DNA from: an uncultured Lachnospiraceae bacterium
GTDB taxonomy: Bacteria; Bacillota_A; Clostridia; Lachnospirales; Lachnospiraceae
Length of the DNA: 33,149 nucleotides
Direction: 5' to 3'
NCBI GenBank assembly: GCA_910577835.1
Contig: CAJTOU010000035.1
Location: forward strand, 1 to 33,149
Positions 16,241 to 25,203 of the stretch are shown here, one piece after another; positions within the stretch are counted from its first letter, which is position 1; each line of letters opens with the position of its first letter. The position numbers and the translations under genes are program-made. Below the pieces are notes generated by a model. It saw only the letters and a list, made by a program, of their open reading frames with translations, searched no databases and was not told the origin of the DNA.

Positions 16241-16959
16241 GTATTTCTCTGGAATGTAAAAAGATTAAACGGACTGGATTTTTACCTGCATTTTTAGGTG
16301 GTAGTATTTTAGCTGGGGCTGTTCCTGTTATTAATATGGCTGTCCGTTCAGAAATGTATCAGACACAACAGGGTAATCCTATACAAATTCTGCTTGGTGC
16401 AAACTGGCAGATGATGGCGATGCTGAATGTGCTGCTTGTTGTCGCAGGAAGCTGCCTTTTATATCATACGGAATATGCTGATAACGCCATGCAGAAAATG
16501 AAATCTCTTCCTCTTCGGGAAAGCTCTGTTTTCTTGGATAAAGTAATTTTGACAATTTTCATGAGCCTTTTTGTGCTTGTGATAGAAGCAGGAACAATCG
16601 CATTTTGTTCATATTATTGGTTTGAAATTGGAAGCGGTTTTTTGAGCGAACTGTGCAAAAATTTTGGGTATGCATTTTTGTTAATGTTACCCTGCGTTAT
16701 CTTATCGCTTCTTATTTCAGAAGCCTGCAGAAATATGTGGGTATCACTCGGCATCGGCGTAGTTCTTATTTTTACTGCAACAATGCTGCCAACAGACAAC
16801 TTTCTTCTTTCACTGTTTCCTTTTGCAACACCGTTTCAGATGTTTGCGGGCGCTGATACAGAACAGGTAATGCGTTATATTTATTCAACAGCAGCGGAGA
16901 TTGTAATTTTTGGTCTGGCGCAGCTGATATTTATAAAGATAAGGAGGTCATTTGAATGA
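16237..16959 (+). CDS. ABC-2 type permease, MutE/EpiE-like immunity subunit
   Basis: This 240-residue integral membrane protein has about six hydrophobic segments and the short N-terminus typical of LanE permeases. It should form the membrane channel of the peptide-resistance transporter with the next gene's product and the ATPase. It overlaps both neighbours by four bases (ATGA), a sign of a tight operon with fixed stoichiometry. Sequence identity among such permeases is low, so the assignment rests on size, topology and context as much as on residues. Bacitracin-type or other ABC-2 exporters remain possible. Confidence 0.82.
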   Translation: MSISLECKKIKRTGFLPAFLGGSILAGAVPVINMAVRSEMYQTQQGNPIQILLGANWQMMAMLNVLLVVAGSCLLYHTEYADNAMQKMKSLPLRESSVFLDKVILTIFMSLFVLVIEAGTIAFCSYYWFEIGSGFLSELCKNFGYAFLLMLPCVILSLLISEACRNMWVSLGIGVVLIFTATMLPTDNFLLSLFPFATPFQMFAGADTEQVMRYIYSTAAEIVIFGLAQLIFIKIRRSFE

Positions 16960-17726
16960 ATTTTTTATCACTTGTTGGTGTTGAGTTTAAAAAAATCCGT
17001 CGTTCTAAAATCCTTTTGATTCTGGCAACTGCCACCATTATTCTCTGGCTTCCTTCTATCTTTAATGCCAATATCAATTTTGAAATGCAGGCGGAGGGAA
17101 TTTCTCCGGAAAACAACTTTCTGATACAGGGATTTATGGGAATGGCATGGTTTATGTTTCCTGCAAGTATGGTTGTAAGTACTGTTCTGCTGAATATGAC
17201 AGAAAAAAGTAATAAGGGCATTTTAAAAATGCTTTCACTGCCAATTAATATCGCAAAACTGTGCATGGCCAAATTCGTTATTTTGCTTACACTGGCTGCT
17301 TTTCAAATACTGATGACTGTTGGCATGTATTTTATTAGTGCAGGGATAGCTTCACAAATGCAAAATTATAATTTTATTCTACATCCACTCTTTGTTTTCA
17401 AGGAGGCAGGATTGATATTTATGGCAGCAATTCCAATGCTTGCATTTTTCTGGCTTTTGTCAGTATGTATTCAGACACCTATTTTTTCTATTGGGATTGG
17501 GCTTGCTTCAATAGTTCCATCAGTTCTGATGATAAATACAAAGATATGGTTTGCATATCCAATGTCGTATCCGTTCTTTGTAATAACGGCTGAATATGGA
17601 AAATTAGCTTCTAACCTTACAACAGCACAGGTCGAATTTATTCCGTGGATTCCTGTTGCTATTGGTATCACAATGATTTGTTCGTTTATTTCCTGCCTTT
17701 GTTTTGGGCAGGCTGAAAGGAGATAA
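16956..17726 (+). CDS. ABC-2 type permease, MutG-like immunity subunit
   Basis: This 256-residue membrane protein has about six transmembrane segments. The N-terminal segment VEFKKIRRSKILLIL is characteristic of lantibiotic-immunity permeases of the G type. It begins four bases before the end of the previous permease gene and has AAGGAGG within that gene as its ribosome binding site. With the ATPase and first permease it makes a three-component complex comparable to CprABC of Clostridioides difficile or NisFEG. No lantibiotic structural or modification genes occur in the window, so this is resistance or sensing rather than self-immunity (inference). Confidence 0.82.
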   Translation: MNFLSLVGVEFKKIRRSKILLILATATIILWLPSIFNANINFEMQAEGISPENNFLIQGFMGMAWFMFPASMVVSTVLLNMTEKSNKGILKMLSLPINIAKLCMAKFVILLTLAAFQILMTVGMYFISAGIASQMQNYNFILHPLFVFKEAGLIFMAAIPMLAFFWLLSVCIQTPIFSIGIGLASIVPSVLMINTKIWFAYPMSYPFFVITAEYGKLASNLTTAQVEFIPWIPVAIGITMICSFISCLCFGQAERR

Positions 17727-17731
17727 TAATC

Positions 17732-18016
17732 ATGAAAAACAAAATTTTAACTGCTGTCAGCATATTTATGCTTTTCGTACCATGGACTATTTTACCGTTA
17801 AGGTCTTTTGACTGGGCTTTGGAATCGCCTGTTGCTGAAATAATGATTTCCTGTTATGCAGCATTTATGATTTTCAGCGGAATATTTACAGGGATTTCCT
17901 ATGTGAAAGCAAAAGTTCAAAACAACGCTATGAAAGTCTGCCTGATTATGAACAGCCTTTATGCAATTGGCGGTGTTGCAGCATTTGGAATGATGATTTT
18001 ACCGAAAATTATATGA
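17732..18016 (+). CDS. Small membrane protein in the peptide-resistance operon
   Basis: This 94-residue protein with three hydrophobic segments (about 5-24, 33-55 and 66-90) starts five bases after the second permease, with GGAGATAA as ribosome binding site. I do not recognise a named family. Its position as the fourth gene of the operon suggests a helper of the transporter or kinase, for example a stability or signalling partner. Proteins of this size are sometimes seen at this place in related loci, but no function can be assigned from residues. A hairpin follows its stop. Confidence 0.75.
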   Translation: MKNKILTAVSIFMLFVPWTILPLRSFDWALESPVAEIMISCYAAFMIFSGIFTGISYVKAKVQNNAMKVCLIMNSLYAIGGVAAFGMMILPKII

Positions 18017-18025
18017 CATATGTCA

Positions 18026-18068
18026 GTGGGTACAGTGATATCTTTACACAGGTATTACTGATACCCAC
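18026..18068. terminator. Hairpin between convergent genes
   Basis: GTGGGTACAGT (18026-18036) pairs with ACTGATACCCAC (18057-18068) with one bulged base. It lies between the ends of two convergent transcripts and could stop both, but neither side has a good U-run. Confidence 0.45.
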
Positions 18069-18109
18069 AGATATACTTATAATTTGTTTGATGACCGGGT
18101 CAGTAAACA

Positions 18110-19315
18110 TTATAAAGAAATCCCAAGCACTTCACAAAGATACACAAAATCTCTCGACCAGTTTTCCGTCCATGAATTAGCACGCCGAATCAGCTCCGCT
18201 ATATCCGCACAGGCGGCATCCGTATCTCCTGTCCAGTAATATCTCCATGCTCTGGCAAGCAGATAAATCTCATAATATTCCTTATCAAGCTCCATAAGCC
18301 TTGTCAAATCCTCAATATGGCGTTTACATCGATTTTTTGTCGCAGCAACTGGACAGCGGCATCTTAATATTTTAATATTATCGGGATCATATTTTAAAGC
18401 ACTGCCCAAATCTCTGTCCATCTCCATGCGGTTTCGCAATGCCAGATAACAATATGCCCTTAATATATACAAATTGGCATCCTCCGAATTTTCTGAAATT
18501 TTTTTTGTAAATTCTATCACGGCCTGTCTATAATGACCAGTTGTTGTCAACTCGAAAATCCTGCGTGTTTCAGGATTTAAAATAGAGTTTATATAATCCA
18601 AATCCAAAACATTTGGAAGCTCCTCTGTATTCTTTTCTTCCGGATATGATGTCGATATAAATCCAAATTCACTATCCTTAATATTTTCTCTTTCAGCCAA
18701 GGCCTTCTTTATCATTTCTTTACTTATATTTTCCTGTTGTGGCTCTTCATCTTCCTCCTCATCTTCTTCCTCATATGGAAATCCAAGCTTCTCCATAAAA
18801 TCTGTCATCTGCCAGCAATCCCCATAAGAAGAAATATCATCGGAATACGCCCTACATTCTTCATTATCCATCATTTCATCTGTCCATGCAATCAGATAAT
18901 TTTTTATTGCATCTTCGCTCACCCTGAAACACTCGGCTATTCGTGCGGCATGTTCTGCGCTGTTTTCCGTTTTATTATCGCTCTTTATAAAATAATCCGG
19001 CATTGTGCTGAAATCATCAATCTCTTCTCCTTTGTCATAAAGTGTATATCCCCAGAAATCTCCATCATAGATATACAAAAACAGCAGAGGTGAATCTGTT
19101 TTTAATGAAAAAGCAGCCAGAAATTCAGGACTTGGAATATCATCGTTAAAAGCAATTCCGATTCCGCTGTCATACTCTGTATATTGACAATTTTCTTCTT
19201 TTACCTGCAATTTTTCCATATTATCCTTGTTTGCATTGGCCGCTTCAGATATCATTTCTCTTACTTTTGATAAATCATTCAGTTTTGTAATCGCCATATG
19301 TAAAAATAATCCCAT
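18110..19315 (-). CDS. TPR-containing protein with unrecognised N-terminal domain
   Basis: This is a 401-residue soluble protein with no signal peptide. Residues about 1-175 form a mixed domain (IAFNDDIPSPEFLAAF, YDGDFWGYTLYDKG, then VSEDAIKNYLIAW) that I do not recognise with confidence. An acidic low-complexity stretch (EEEDEEEDEE) at about 190-205 links it to a C-terminal region (about 255-395) with tetratricopeptide-type helix pairs: GHYRQAVIEFTK, ANLYILRAYCYLAL and a third pair. The start has AAGGAGAG seven bases upstream. It is the last gene of the minus-strand run behind the LD-carboxypeptidase. Protein-protein binding is likely from the TPR part. An immunity-like role for the N-terminal domain is only a guess. 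Confidence 0.7.
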   Translation of the reverse strand: MGLFLHMAITKLNDLSKVREMISEAANANKDNMEKLQVKEENCQYTEYDSGIGIAFNDDIPSPEFLAAFSLKTDSPLLFLYIYDGDFWGYTLYDKGEEIDDFSTMPDYFIKSDNKTENSAEHAARIAECFRVSEDAIKNYLIAWTDEMMDNEECRAYSDDISSYGDCWQMTDFMEKLGFPYEEEDEEEDEEPQQENISKEMIKKALAERENIKDSEFGFISTSYPEEKNTEELPNVLDLDYINSILNPETRRIFELTTTGHYRQAVIEFTKKISENSEDANLYILRAYCYLALRNRMEMDRDLGSALKYDPDNIKILRCRCPVAATKNRCKRHIEDLTRLMELDKEYYEIYLLARAWRYYWTGDTDAACADIAELIRRANSWTENWSRDFVYLCEVLGISL

Positions 19316-19367
19316 AAATCTCTCCTTTTTAACACCATTTTTATATGAATTTCTTTGTATTCTCTGC

Positions 19368-20402
19368 CTATATCAGCTTCATCTTCACTTCCATTTCATT
19401 CTCCTTTGCTTTTACCTTTGCCATACTTCCACATATCAGTGGCATCATAGGCGGCAGATGTCCAATATCCGCATCCATAATCACCGGCACATGATATTTT
19501 TCCAAAATATCAAGTACCGCGTGGTACTGATTAAGCCCCATTATTTCCTGACCAAACACCAGCGGCCTGCCTATCACAAAACCTCTCACATATTGAAACC
19601 ATCCTGCATTATCCAAATTCCATATGGTACGTCTTATTGACAGTACATTTAAATCACAGGATTCCAGAAACCATATAAAACCATCCTCTTTGTATTTCTC
19701 CAGAAATTCCTCTGTTTTATCAAACCTTGTTCCGGAAAGATTGACAAGACAGTCCATACAGCCGCCAAGCAGCCTTCCCTCCATCTGTACTTCTGATACA
19801 GGCTCCTGCCCGATAAAGCTATGAAGAATTTTTTCTTCTGTCACATGATAAGGCGGCGTTGGATTTTCTTCACTTTTAAGAGATTCCTTTTCCCATTTAT
19901 CATATCCCTGAACTGTCAGCTTTTCTCCTGTCAGCAGCTTATAAGCATCCCAGATTGCCGGATGCCATTTTTCCATTCCAAATGTCGGAGCGCATGGACC
20001 GTAAATAGACGCCGTATCGCACAAGGTAGTTAAAAGAAATGTCATATTTGTATTATCAGAATATCCCATATACCACTTTGGCGAAGCCGCTTTTATTTTT
20101 TCAAAATCAATATAATTTAATACTTCGCACATAAGCTCTCCGCCTCCACAGGATATCAGCACATCATTTTTTTTGGAAACATAAGCTTCATTTAGCTCTT
20201 CACCGCATTTTTCCGGAGTATTGCTGATACCAATGCCACAGCCCTTATAGCAGTTTGGACCGATATCTGTCTGATATCCCATTTCACGAAATATATTCTG
20301 TGCACTTTGAAATCCTGTATAATATGGCTCTATATTGCAGCCAAAGGAAGGTGCTACAAATCCGATTGTCCCGTTCTTTTTTAAGAATTTTCCATATTTC
20401 AT
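19368..20402 (-). CDS. S66 family LD-carboxypeptidase / MccF-like serine peptidase
   Basis: This 344-residue protein belongs to peptidase family S66, which removes the terminal D-alanine from murein tetrapeptides or, in the MccF branch, cleaves microcin C7-type antibiotic adducts. The nucleophile Ser115 is in YMGYSDNT, the conserved Glu in WFLESCDLN and the catalytic His in DIGHLPPMMPL. The oxyanion segment SCGGGELM is also present. No signal peptide is seen, so it acts in the cytoplasm on recycled peptides. A strong AGGAGG precedes the ATG. It lies 118 bases behind the transglutaminase gene without an obvious terminator between. The LdcA-versus-MccF choice cannot be made by eye. Confidence 0.88.
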   Translation of the reverse strand: MKYGKFLKKNGTIGFVAPSFGCNIEPYYTGFQSAQNIFREMGYQTDIGPNCYKGCGIGISNTPEKCGEELNEAYVSKKNDVLISCGGGELMCEVLNYIDFEKIKAASPKWYMGYSDNTNMTFLLTTLCDTASIYGPCAPTFGMEKWHPAIWDAYKLLTGEKLTVQGYDKWEKESLKSEENPTPPYHVTEEKILHSFIGQEPVSEVQMEGRLLGGCMDCLVNLSGTRFDKTEEFLEKYKEDGFIWFLESCDLNVLSIRRTIWNLDNAGWFQYVRGFVIGRPLVFGQEIMGLNQYHAVLDILEKYHVPVIMDADIGHLPPMMPLICGSMAKVKAKENEMEVKMKLI

Positions 20403-20520
20403 AATATCTTCCTCCTAAATTCCGAAAGCAAAGGACCTGTGGCCCTCCGCTTTCTTTCATATAGCTACTTTTTATTTTGTAAAATTTTTTCTCTTGCAGG
20501 TTTTTATCTTTTTCAATTTA

Positions 20521-21666
20521 TTATCCTCCAAAAACATTTTTTGACAAGCCTGAAATACTGTGTGTCAGCCGAAATTCTTCCTCCGGCATATTAAAATATT
20601 CATACGGATTTGCTGCGCCGTCGTTCCATGATACGTCTACATTATAATAAACTCCATCTATATATACTATATTCCAAGCATGTTCTCCATTCGCATACCC
20701 GACACAGTAATAGCATGGAATACCTACTTGCTGCATAAGATACTGAAAAGCCTTGGAATATCCAGCACAGACAGAGCTGCCACCGACAAGCGCACTGTAT
20801 GCGCTCTGATTTAAAGGCGCATTTTCATTATATTCTGCCAGTTCATTCAATGCATCATGCACATATCGTTCTTTATCAAACGCATTGTCAAATGCTTGTG
20901 CACCCTGTATGATTTTTTCTGCTGCCTCGTCAAACTGTGCCTTTGCCCGTTCTATATACTCTGCTGTTTCATTAAAGCTCAAGATTACCTTCGCTACCTC
21001 ACCACTGCTGTAATAGCCATACTGATAAGAGGTATCCAGCCAGAACATTTCAGGATGGTCGTTATAAACAGCCTCAAATACCTTTGCAAGAGCGGCTGCG
21101 CTTGTGGTGGTTTTCAAATCAATGTCTGTATTAAACTTCAGCATATTTTCATATAACTGTTTATATAAAATCTGCTCATCAGCAGTTAATATTCCAAAAT
21201 ATGGATAATACAGAGTATCAAAAACCAGGCTTTCATCTGTTACATTGTAATCTACACTTATTTTGATATCCTCGCCGTTTTTGGCAATTTCTATATTTTG
21301 GCTGTTTTCCATCTTATTCGCTGCTTCAATGCCTTCGCTGCCATTTGAATTCTGACTGCTTTCCACAGGTTTGGAAATTTCTTTTCCCATTTCCTCCGGT
21401 GCTTTATAATCTGCTCTTCCGGTAATATCTGAGGAAGCAGAACTCTCCTTTTCACTGTTCTGAAACCACCCTGTCTTTTCACTGATATCAGCGATAATTT
21501 TATCCGCACTGTTTTTGACATTATCAACAAAATCCTGAATCTGTGCTTTTCCTTCCTCGGTACTCCATGAAAATACACCCGGAAAAACAGCACTTGAAAT
21601 AATAAGAATGCACAAAACTACCAGTCCTGCTTTTATCAGTCTTAGGAATCTTATAATATGCTTCAA
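20521..21666 (-). CDS. Membrane-anchored transglutaminase-like domain protein
   Basis: This 381-residue protein has an N-terminal hydrophobic anchor (about residues 8-28). A low-complexity Ser/Glu/Asn-rich linker follows (about 35-125). The C-terminal transglutaminase-like cysteine-protease fold (about 200-375) shows the triad: Cys in SSVCAGYSKAF, His in EHAWNIVYI and Asp in NVDVSWND. It is probably exported and tethered outside the membrane. Such domains act as peptidases or cross-linking enzymes at the cell surface. The start is a TTG with AGGAGATG seven bases upstream. It begins 22 bases after the aminotransferase stop in the same direction, so it is likely co-transcribed from the T-box promoter. 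The target is unknown. Confidence 0.85.
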   Translation of the reverse strand: MKHIIRFLRLIKAGLVVLCILIISSAVFPGVFSWSTEEGKAQIQDFVDNVKNSADKIIADISEKTGWFQNSEKESSASSDITGRADYKAPEEMGKEISKPVESSQNSNGSEGIEAANKMENSQNIEIAKNGEDIKISVDYNVTDESLVFDTLYYPYFGILTADEQILYKQLYENMLKFNTDIDLKTTTSAAALAKVFEAVYNDHPEMFWLDTSYQYGYYSSGEVAKVILSFNETAEYIERAKAQFDEAAEKIIQGAQAFDNAFDKERYVHDALNELAEYNENAPLNQSAYSALVGGSSVCAGYSKAFQYLMQQVGIPCYYCVGYANGEHAWNIVYIDGVYYNVDVSWNDGAANPYEYFNMPEEEFRLTHSISGLSKNVFGG

Positions 21667-21688
21667 TTCACATCTCCTGTTCTTTCAT

Positions 21689-22906
21689 CTAAACCTGTTT
21701 ATAGTTTTTCAGGAAATCCTTTAAACGCTTTGCAGCCTCTTTTAATTGTTCTGTTTCCGGAAGATATACAATTCTGAAATATCCTGGTGTTTCCCAGTGG
21801 AATCCTCCGCCGTGTGTAATCAGAATATGCTGCTCCTTCAAAAAGTCAAGAGCAAATCTCTCATCATCATAAATGTGAAACTTTTCTTTATCCAGCCTTG
21901 GGAAAATATAAAAGGCAGCCTTTGGTTTTACTGCATATACTCCCGGTATTTCCCGCAATGCCTGATAAATACATTCTCTCTGCTCATAGACTCTTCCGCC
22001 CGGCACCAGAAGTTTTTTTGTTTCCTCCAGACAGTCAAGCGCCGCCGGAATCAATGACTGTGCAGGTACATTGGAGCAAAGTCTCATGGAGGACAAAAGA
22101 TTCAGTCCCTCGATATACCCTTCGGCCCCTGACTTGTCTCCGCACAGACACAGCCAGCCACAGCGATATCCTGCAATCAGATGAGATTTTGACAAACCGT
22201 TAAAGCTGAGCGTCAAAAGGTCAGGCGCCAAGGAAGCCAGAGAAGTATGTTCGATTCCATCCATCACCAGCCTGTCATAAATTTCATCTGCAAAAAGAAT
22301 CAAATCATTTTCTCTTGCAAGCTGCACGATTTGTTCAAGCAACTCCTTTGGATATACAGAGCCCGTCGGATTGTTTGGGTTAATAACTACGATTCCCTTG
22401 GTCTTTGGATTGATTTTCTTTTTCATATCCTCGATGTCAGGATACCATTCCTGCTGTTCATCACACCGGTAATGCACGGCATTTCCGCCTGCCAGCGTAA
22501 CGGAAGCAGTCCATAGTGGATAGTCTGGCGAAGGAACAAGAATTTCATCTCCATCATTCAAAAGTCCCTGCATAGACATTGTAATAAGCTCGCTGACGCC
22601 ATTTCCTGTATAGATATCATCTACGGAATCACATGGAATATTCTTGCTCTTACAATATTTTAATATCGCATGTCTTGCTTCCAAAAGTCCCTTTGAATCG
22701 GAGTAACCTTCTGTATTTGTAAGGTTTTCCGACATTTTCTGTATTACCTTTTCGGGAGCCCGAAAGCCAAACGGTGCGGGATTTCCTATATTTAATTTTA
22801 GTATATCCATTCCCTGCGCAATCATACGCTGTGCTTCATCCATAACCGGACCTCTTATATCATAACATACATAGTCTAATTTGTGTGATTTTTCAAATGT
22901 TTTCAT
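21689..22906 (-). CDS. alaA: Alanine-type aminotransferase (AlaA-like)
   Basis: This 405-residue PLP-dependent class I aminotransferase is strongly similar along its length to E. coli AlaA (YfbQ). Shared hallmarks are VCYDIRGPV at the N-terminus, LKLNIGNPAPFGF, ADEIYDRL and the PLP-lysine segment FNGLSKSHLIAGYR. It would transfer an amino group between glutamate and pyruvate, making alanine. AAAGGA lies 11 bases before the ATG. It is the first gene downstream of a T-box leader whose specifier I read as GCA (alanine), which supports the biochemical assignment independently. Three more genes follow in the same direction. Confidence 0.92.
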   Translation of the reverse strand: MKTFEKSHKLDYVCYDIRGPVMDEAQRMIAQGMDILKLNIGNPAPFGFRAPEKVIQKMSENLTNTEGYSDSKGLLEARHAILKYCKSKNIPCDSVDDIYTGNGVSELITMSMQGLLNDGDEILVPSPDYPLWTASVTLAGGNAVHYRCDEQQEWYPDIEDMKKKINPKTKGIVVINPNNPTGSVYPKELLEQIVQLARENDLILFADEIYDRLVMDGIEHTSLASLAPDLLTLSFNGLSKSHLIAGYRCGWLCLCGDKSGAEGYIEGLNLLSSMRLCSNVPAQSLIPAALDCLEETKKLLVPGGRVYEQRECIYQALREIPGVYAVKPKAAFYIFPRLDKEKFHIYDDERFALDFLKEQHILITHGGGFHWETPGYFRIVYLPETEQLKEAAKRLKDFLKNYKQV

Positions 22907-23031
22907 AATTATTTTTTCCTTTCTTTTTATTTGGTAAAAACTACCTGTCTTATCGACTGCTCAGACCGTTTTGTATATGTAAAGGCCAAAGTGGCGGCAA
23001 CTATTGTTTATAAATTTATTTTATAAATGAT

Positions 23032-23303
23032 ACAAAAAGCCCTGAACGTTTAAAAAAACGTCCAGGGCGAATTTACATCCGTGTTACCACCTGAATTCAG
23101 AAAAATATCTGCACTCTGCCGATACAAACATATCGTTTCCCTGTAACGGGAGAAACCCGCTGGAGCCTACTGAAATTCTGTTCGGCCTCAAAGCTCATGG
23201 ACTGCTTCCTGACCGGTTCCGCAAAGATTTTCACCACCCATCTTCTCTCTGAAGCTTCTCCGAAAAGTACTCCTTCCAATCATCGCCTTTTGTGTTTGAT
23301 TTC
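23032..23303 (-). ncRNA. T-box leader (tRNA-Ala responsive) upstream of alaA
   Basis: Reading the minus strand from about 23301, stem I shows a GATGA K-turn, an AGTA motif, the AGAGAG bulge, the GGGTGGTGAAA apical loop and the closing TCCATGAGC. Aligned to the known glyQS leader layout, the specifier between GAA and the lower stem is GCA (23205-23203), an alanine codon. The T-box AGGTGGTAACACGG is at 23092-23079; its UGGU bulge would pair with an ACCA end, as in tRNA-Ala. A 13-bp terminator stem (23068-23039) with one G-U pair and TTTTT follows. Uncharged tRNA-Ala should switch on alaA. The specifier assignment is by hand folding. Confidence 0.9.
23039..23068 (-). terminator. T-box attenuator terminator
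   Basis: GCCCTGGACGTTT pairs with AAACGTTCAGGGC (one G-U) around TTTT and is followed by TTTTTGT on the minus strand. This is the terminator half of the T-box switch. Confidence 0.92.
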
Positions 23304-23307
23304 TGAT

Positions 23308-23336
23308 ATCATAGCACAATTATCTTTTCATGTCAA
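23308..23336 (-). promoter_or_regulatory. Promoter of the T-box/alaA transcript
   Basis: Minus-strand TTGACA (23336-23331), 17 bases, TATGAT (23313-23308) is a near-consensus sigma-A promoter. It places the transcript start near 23301, just before the T-box stem I. Confidence 0.88.
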
Positions 23337-23561
23337 TTTTTATTTTTCATTTATCTGTATAGAAAAATTCCATAAGCTTTTTCTGCACCTTTTTGTCATA
23401 TGCTGTACTGTGAACTACCCATTGTCTAAAGCCAGTGGGATTGCGGCAGCCATTATTTCAACAATTCAGTTTCATTATTATCATATTTTGTTATGGCTTT
23501 CTGGAAAATATCTGTTATAATAGAATCCAATAAAAAATTTCTAAACCAAACGAGGTGTTTT

Positions 23562-25106
23562 ATGAAATCACGCGCATATTATTCCGCAAGAAATCTTGTC
23601 TTTGCCCTGACTGCGCAGGGTATGGACAGTATTCTTACCTTTATTGCAAGAACAGTCTTTATCTACACACTGGGAGAAACGTATCTTGGCATGAACGGAC
23701 TGTTCAGCGATATCCTTACACTCCTCTCCCTTGCGGAGCTCGGCTGCGGTACTGCCATTATTTATGCAATGTATCAGCCTGCGGCCAAAGGAGATGAACA
23801 AAAGCTGGCAGCATTATTAAATCTTTACAAAAAAATCTATATTACCCTTGGAACCGGAATTTCTATTGTCGGCTTATGTCTGATACCCTTTCTTGACTTT
23901 TTTATATCGGACATGCCTGATATTCCGGAGCTGCCTTTTATTTATATTTTATATCTGCTGAACACCACCTGTACTTACTTTTTTTCCTACAAAAAAAGTA
24001 TTCTGATGGCTTATCAGATTCATCATGTCGTATCGAAGATTACAATGATTACAGTAATATCTCAGAATCTTCTGCAAATGACGATTCTGTTTTTGACACA
24101 CAATTTTCTTCTCTATCTTGTCATCCAGCTTTTGGCCACATTTTTCTGCAATATGGCCATCTCGCTTTATGTAGACAGACACTTTGTTTTTCTGAAGGAA
24201 TATAATAAAGAGAAGCTTGATAAAGAAAGTAAGGCTGACATTATAAAGAATATTAAAGCAATGTTCCTTGACAAACTAAGCTCCGCCGTCGTTACGTCTA
24301 CGGATAACATGCTGATTTCCAAATTTGTCAGTACGATAGTGCTTGGATATTATTCCAACTATACTTTATTTGTGACTATTATCAGAAATATTATGCTGAG
24401 GGTCAGCGATGCATTGACCGGAAGTGTTGGAAATATGGTTTCCTCTGAAAATCCAAAACATGCCAAAAAAGTATTTGAAGACCTTTTATTTATGAATTTC
24501 TGGATAATCGCTGTTTTTTCGATTATGCTGTTTTCCTTTATTAATCCTTTTATTATGCTTTGGATTGGTGAATCGTATCTTTTACAGCTTCCGATTGTAT
24601 TTATTATCTGCCTGAATATGTATATGCGGTACATCCGAAATACACAGCTTATTTTTATTGATACATATGGATTGTTTCAGGAAATCCGCATAAAATGCAT
24701 ATCTGAGGCTTTGATTAACCTTATCGCCTCGCTGATTCTTCTTATCCCTTTGCATATGGGAGTATCAGGGATACTGCTTGGAACTTTTATCAGCAATATC
24801 ACTACAAATTTCTGGTTTGAACCGTATATTATTTATAAAAAGAGATTTAAAGAACCTCTTAAAGGCTATTTTAAGAAATTCTTTCTCTATCTGGGTATAA
24901 CGCTTGGAGCTGGTGGATGTGTTTTCTGGTTTGCAGAATATGTAACATTTAATGGCGGATGGATAGAATTTGCACTGAAATTTTTTGGATGTCTCATATT
25001 TTTAAACGGGATATTTGCAGGAATTTTTCACCGACAGGACGAATATTTATATTTTAAGGAGAAATTTGCAGAGGTACTTGAAGTGCGCCGTCAACGCAGA
25101 AGTTAA
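23562..25106 (+). CDS. Polysaccharide flippase (Wzx/MATE-like, PST family)
   Basis: This 514-residue integral membrane protein has about 12-14 hydrophobic segments. The N-terminal pattern RNLVFALTAQGMDSILTFIARTVFIYTLG followed by YLGMNGLFSDILTLLSLAELG is typical of lipid-linked oligosaccharide flippases of the polysaccharide transport family. It would move an undecaprenyl-linked glycan repeat across the membrane. I start at the ATG at 23562 because GAGGTG lies eight bases upstream; an in-frame extension upstream has no site. No glycosyltransferases for a surface polymer are nearby, so it is an orphan flippase here. A long hairpin lies about 100 bases after the stop. Confidence 0.9.
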   Translation: MKSRAYYSARNLVFALTAQGMDSILTFIARTVFIYTLGETYLGMNGLFSDILTLLSLAELGCGTAIIYAMYQPAAKGDEQKLAALLNLYKKIYITLGTGISIVGLCLIPFLDFFISDMPDIPELPFIYILYLLNTTCTYFFSYKKSILMAYQIHHVVSKITMITVISQNLLQMTILFLTHNFLLYLVIQLLATFFCNMAISLYVDRHFVFLKEYNKEKLDKESKADIIKNIKAMFLDKLSSAVVTSTDNMLISKFVSTIVLGYYSNYTLFVTIIRNIMLRVSDALTGSVGNMVSSENPKHAKKVFEDLLFMNFWIIAVFSIMLFSFINPFIMLWIGESYLLQLPIVFIICLNMYMRYIRNTQLIFIDTYGLFQEIRIKCISEALINLIASLILLIPLHMGVSGILLGTFISNITTNFWFEPYIIYKKRFKEPLKGYFKKFFLYLGITLGAGGCVFWFAEYVTFNGGWIEFALKFFGCLIFLNGIFAGIFHRQDEYLYFKEKFAEVLEVRRQRRS

Positions 25107-25203
25107 TACTTTTCAAATATATTTGTTCATTGTACAATCGCTGTGCCTGTATAAATTATTTCAAAACATGCAAAGCAATTTTTCATAACGCAGAAAGACC
25201 GCA

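Noticed and set aside
23097..23279. 60-codon minus-strand open frame upstream of alaA
   Set aside because: It lies wholly inside the T-box leader, whose structural motifs explain the sequence.
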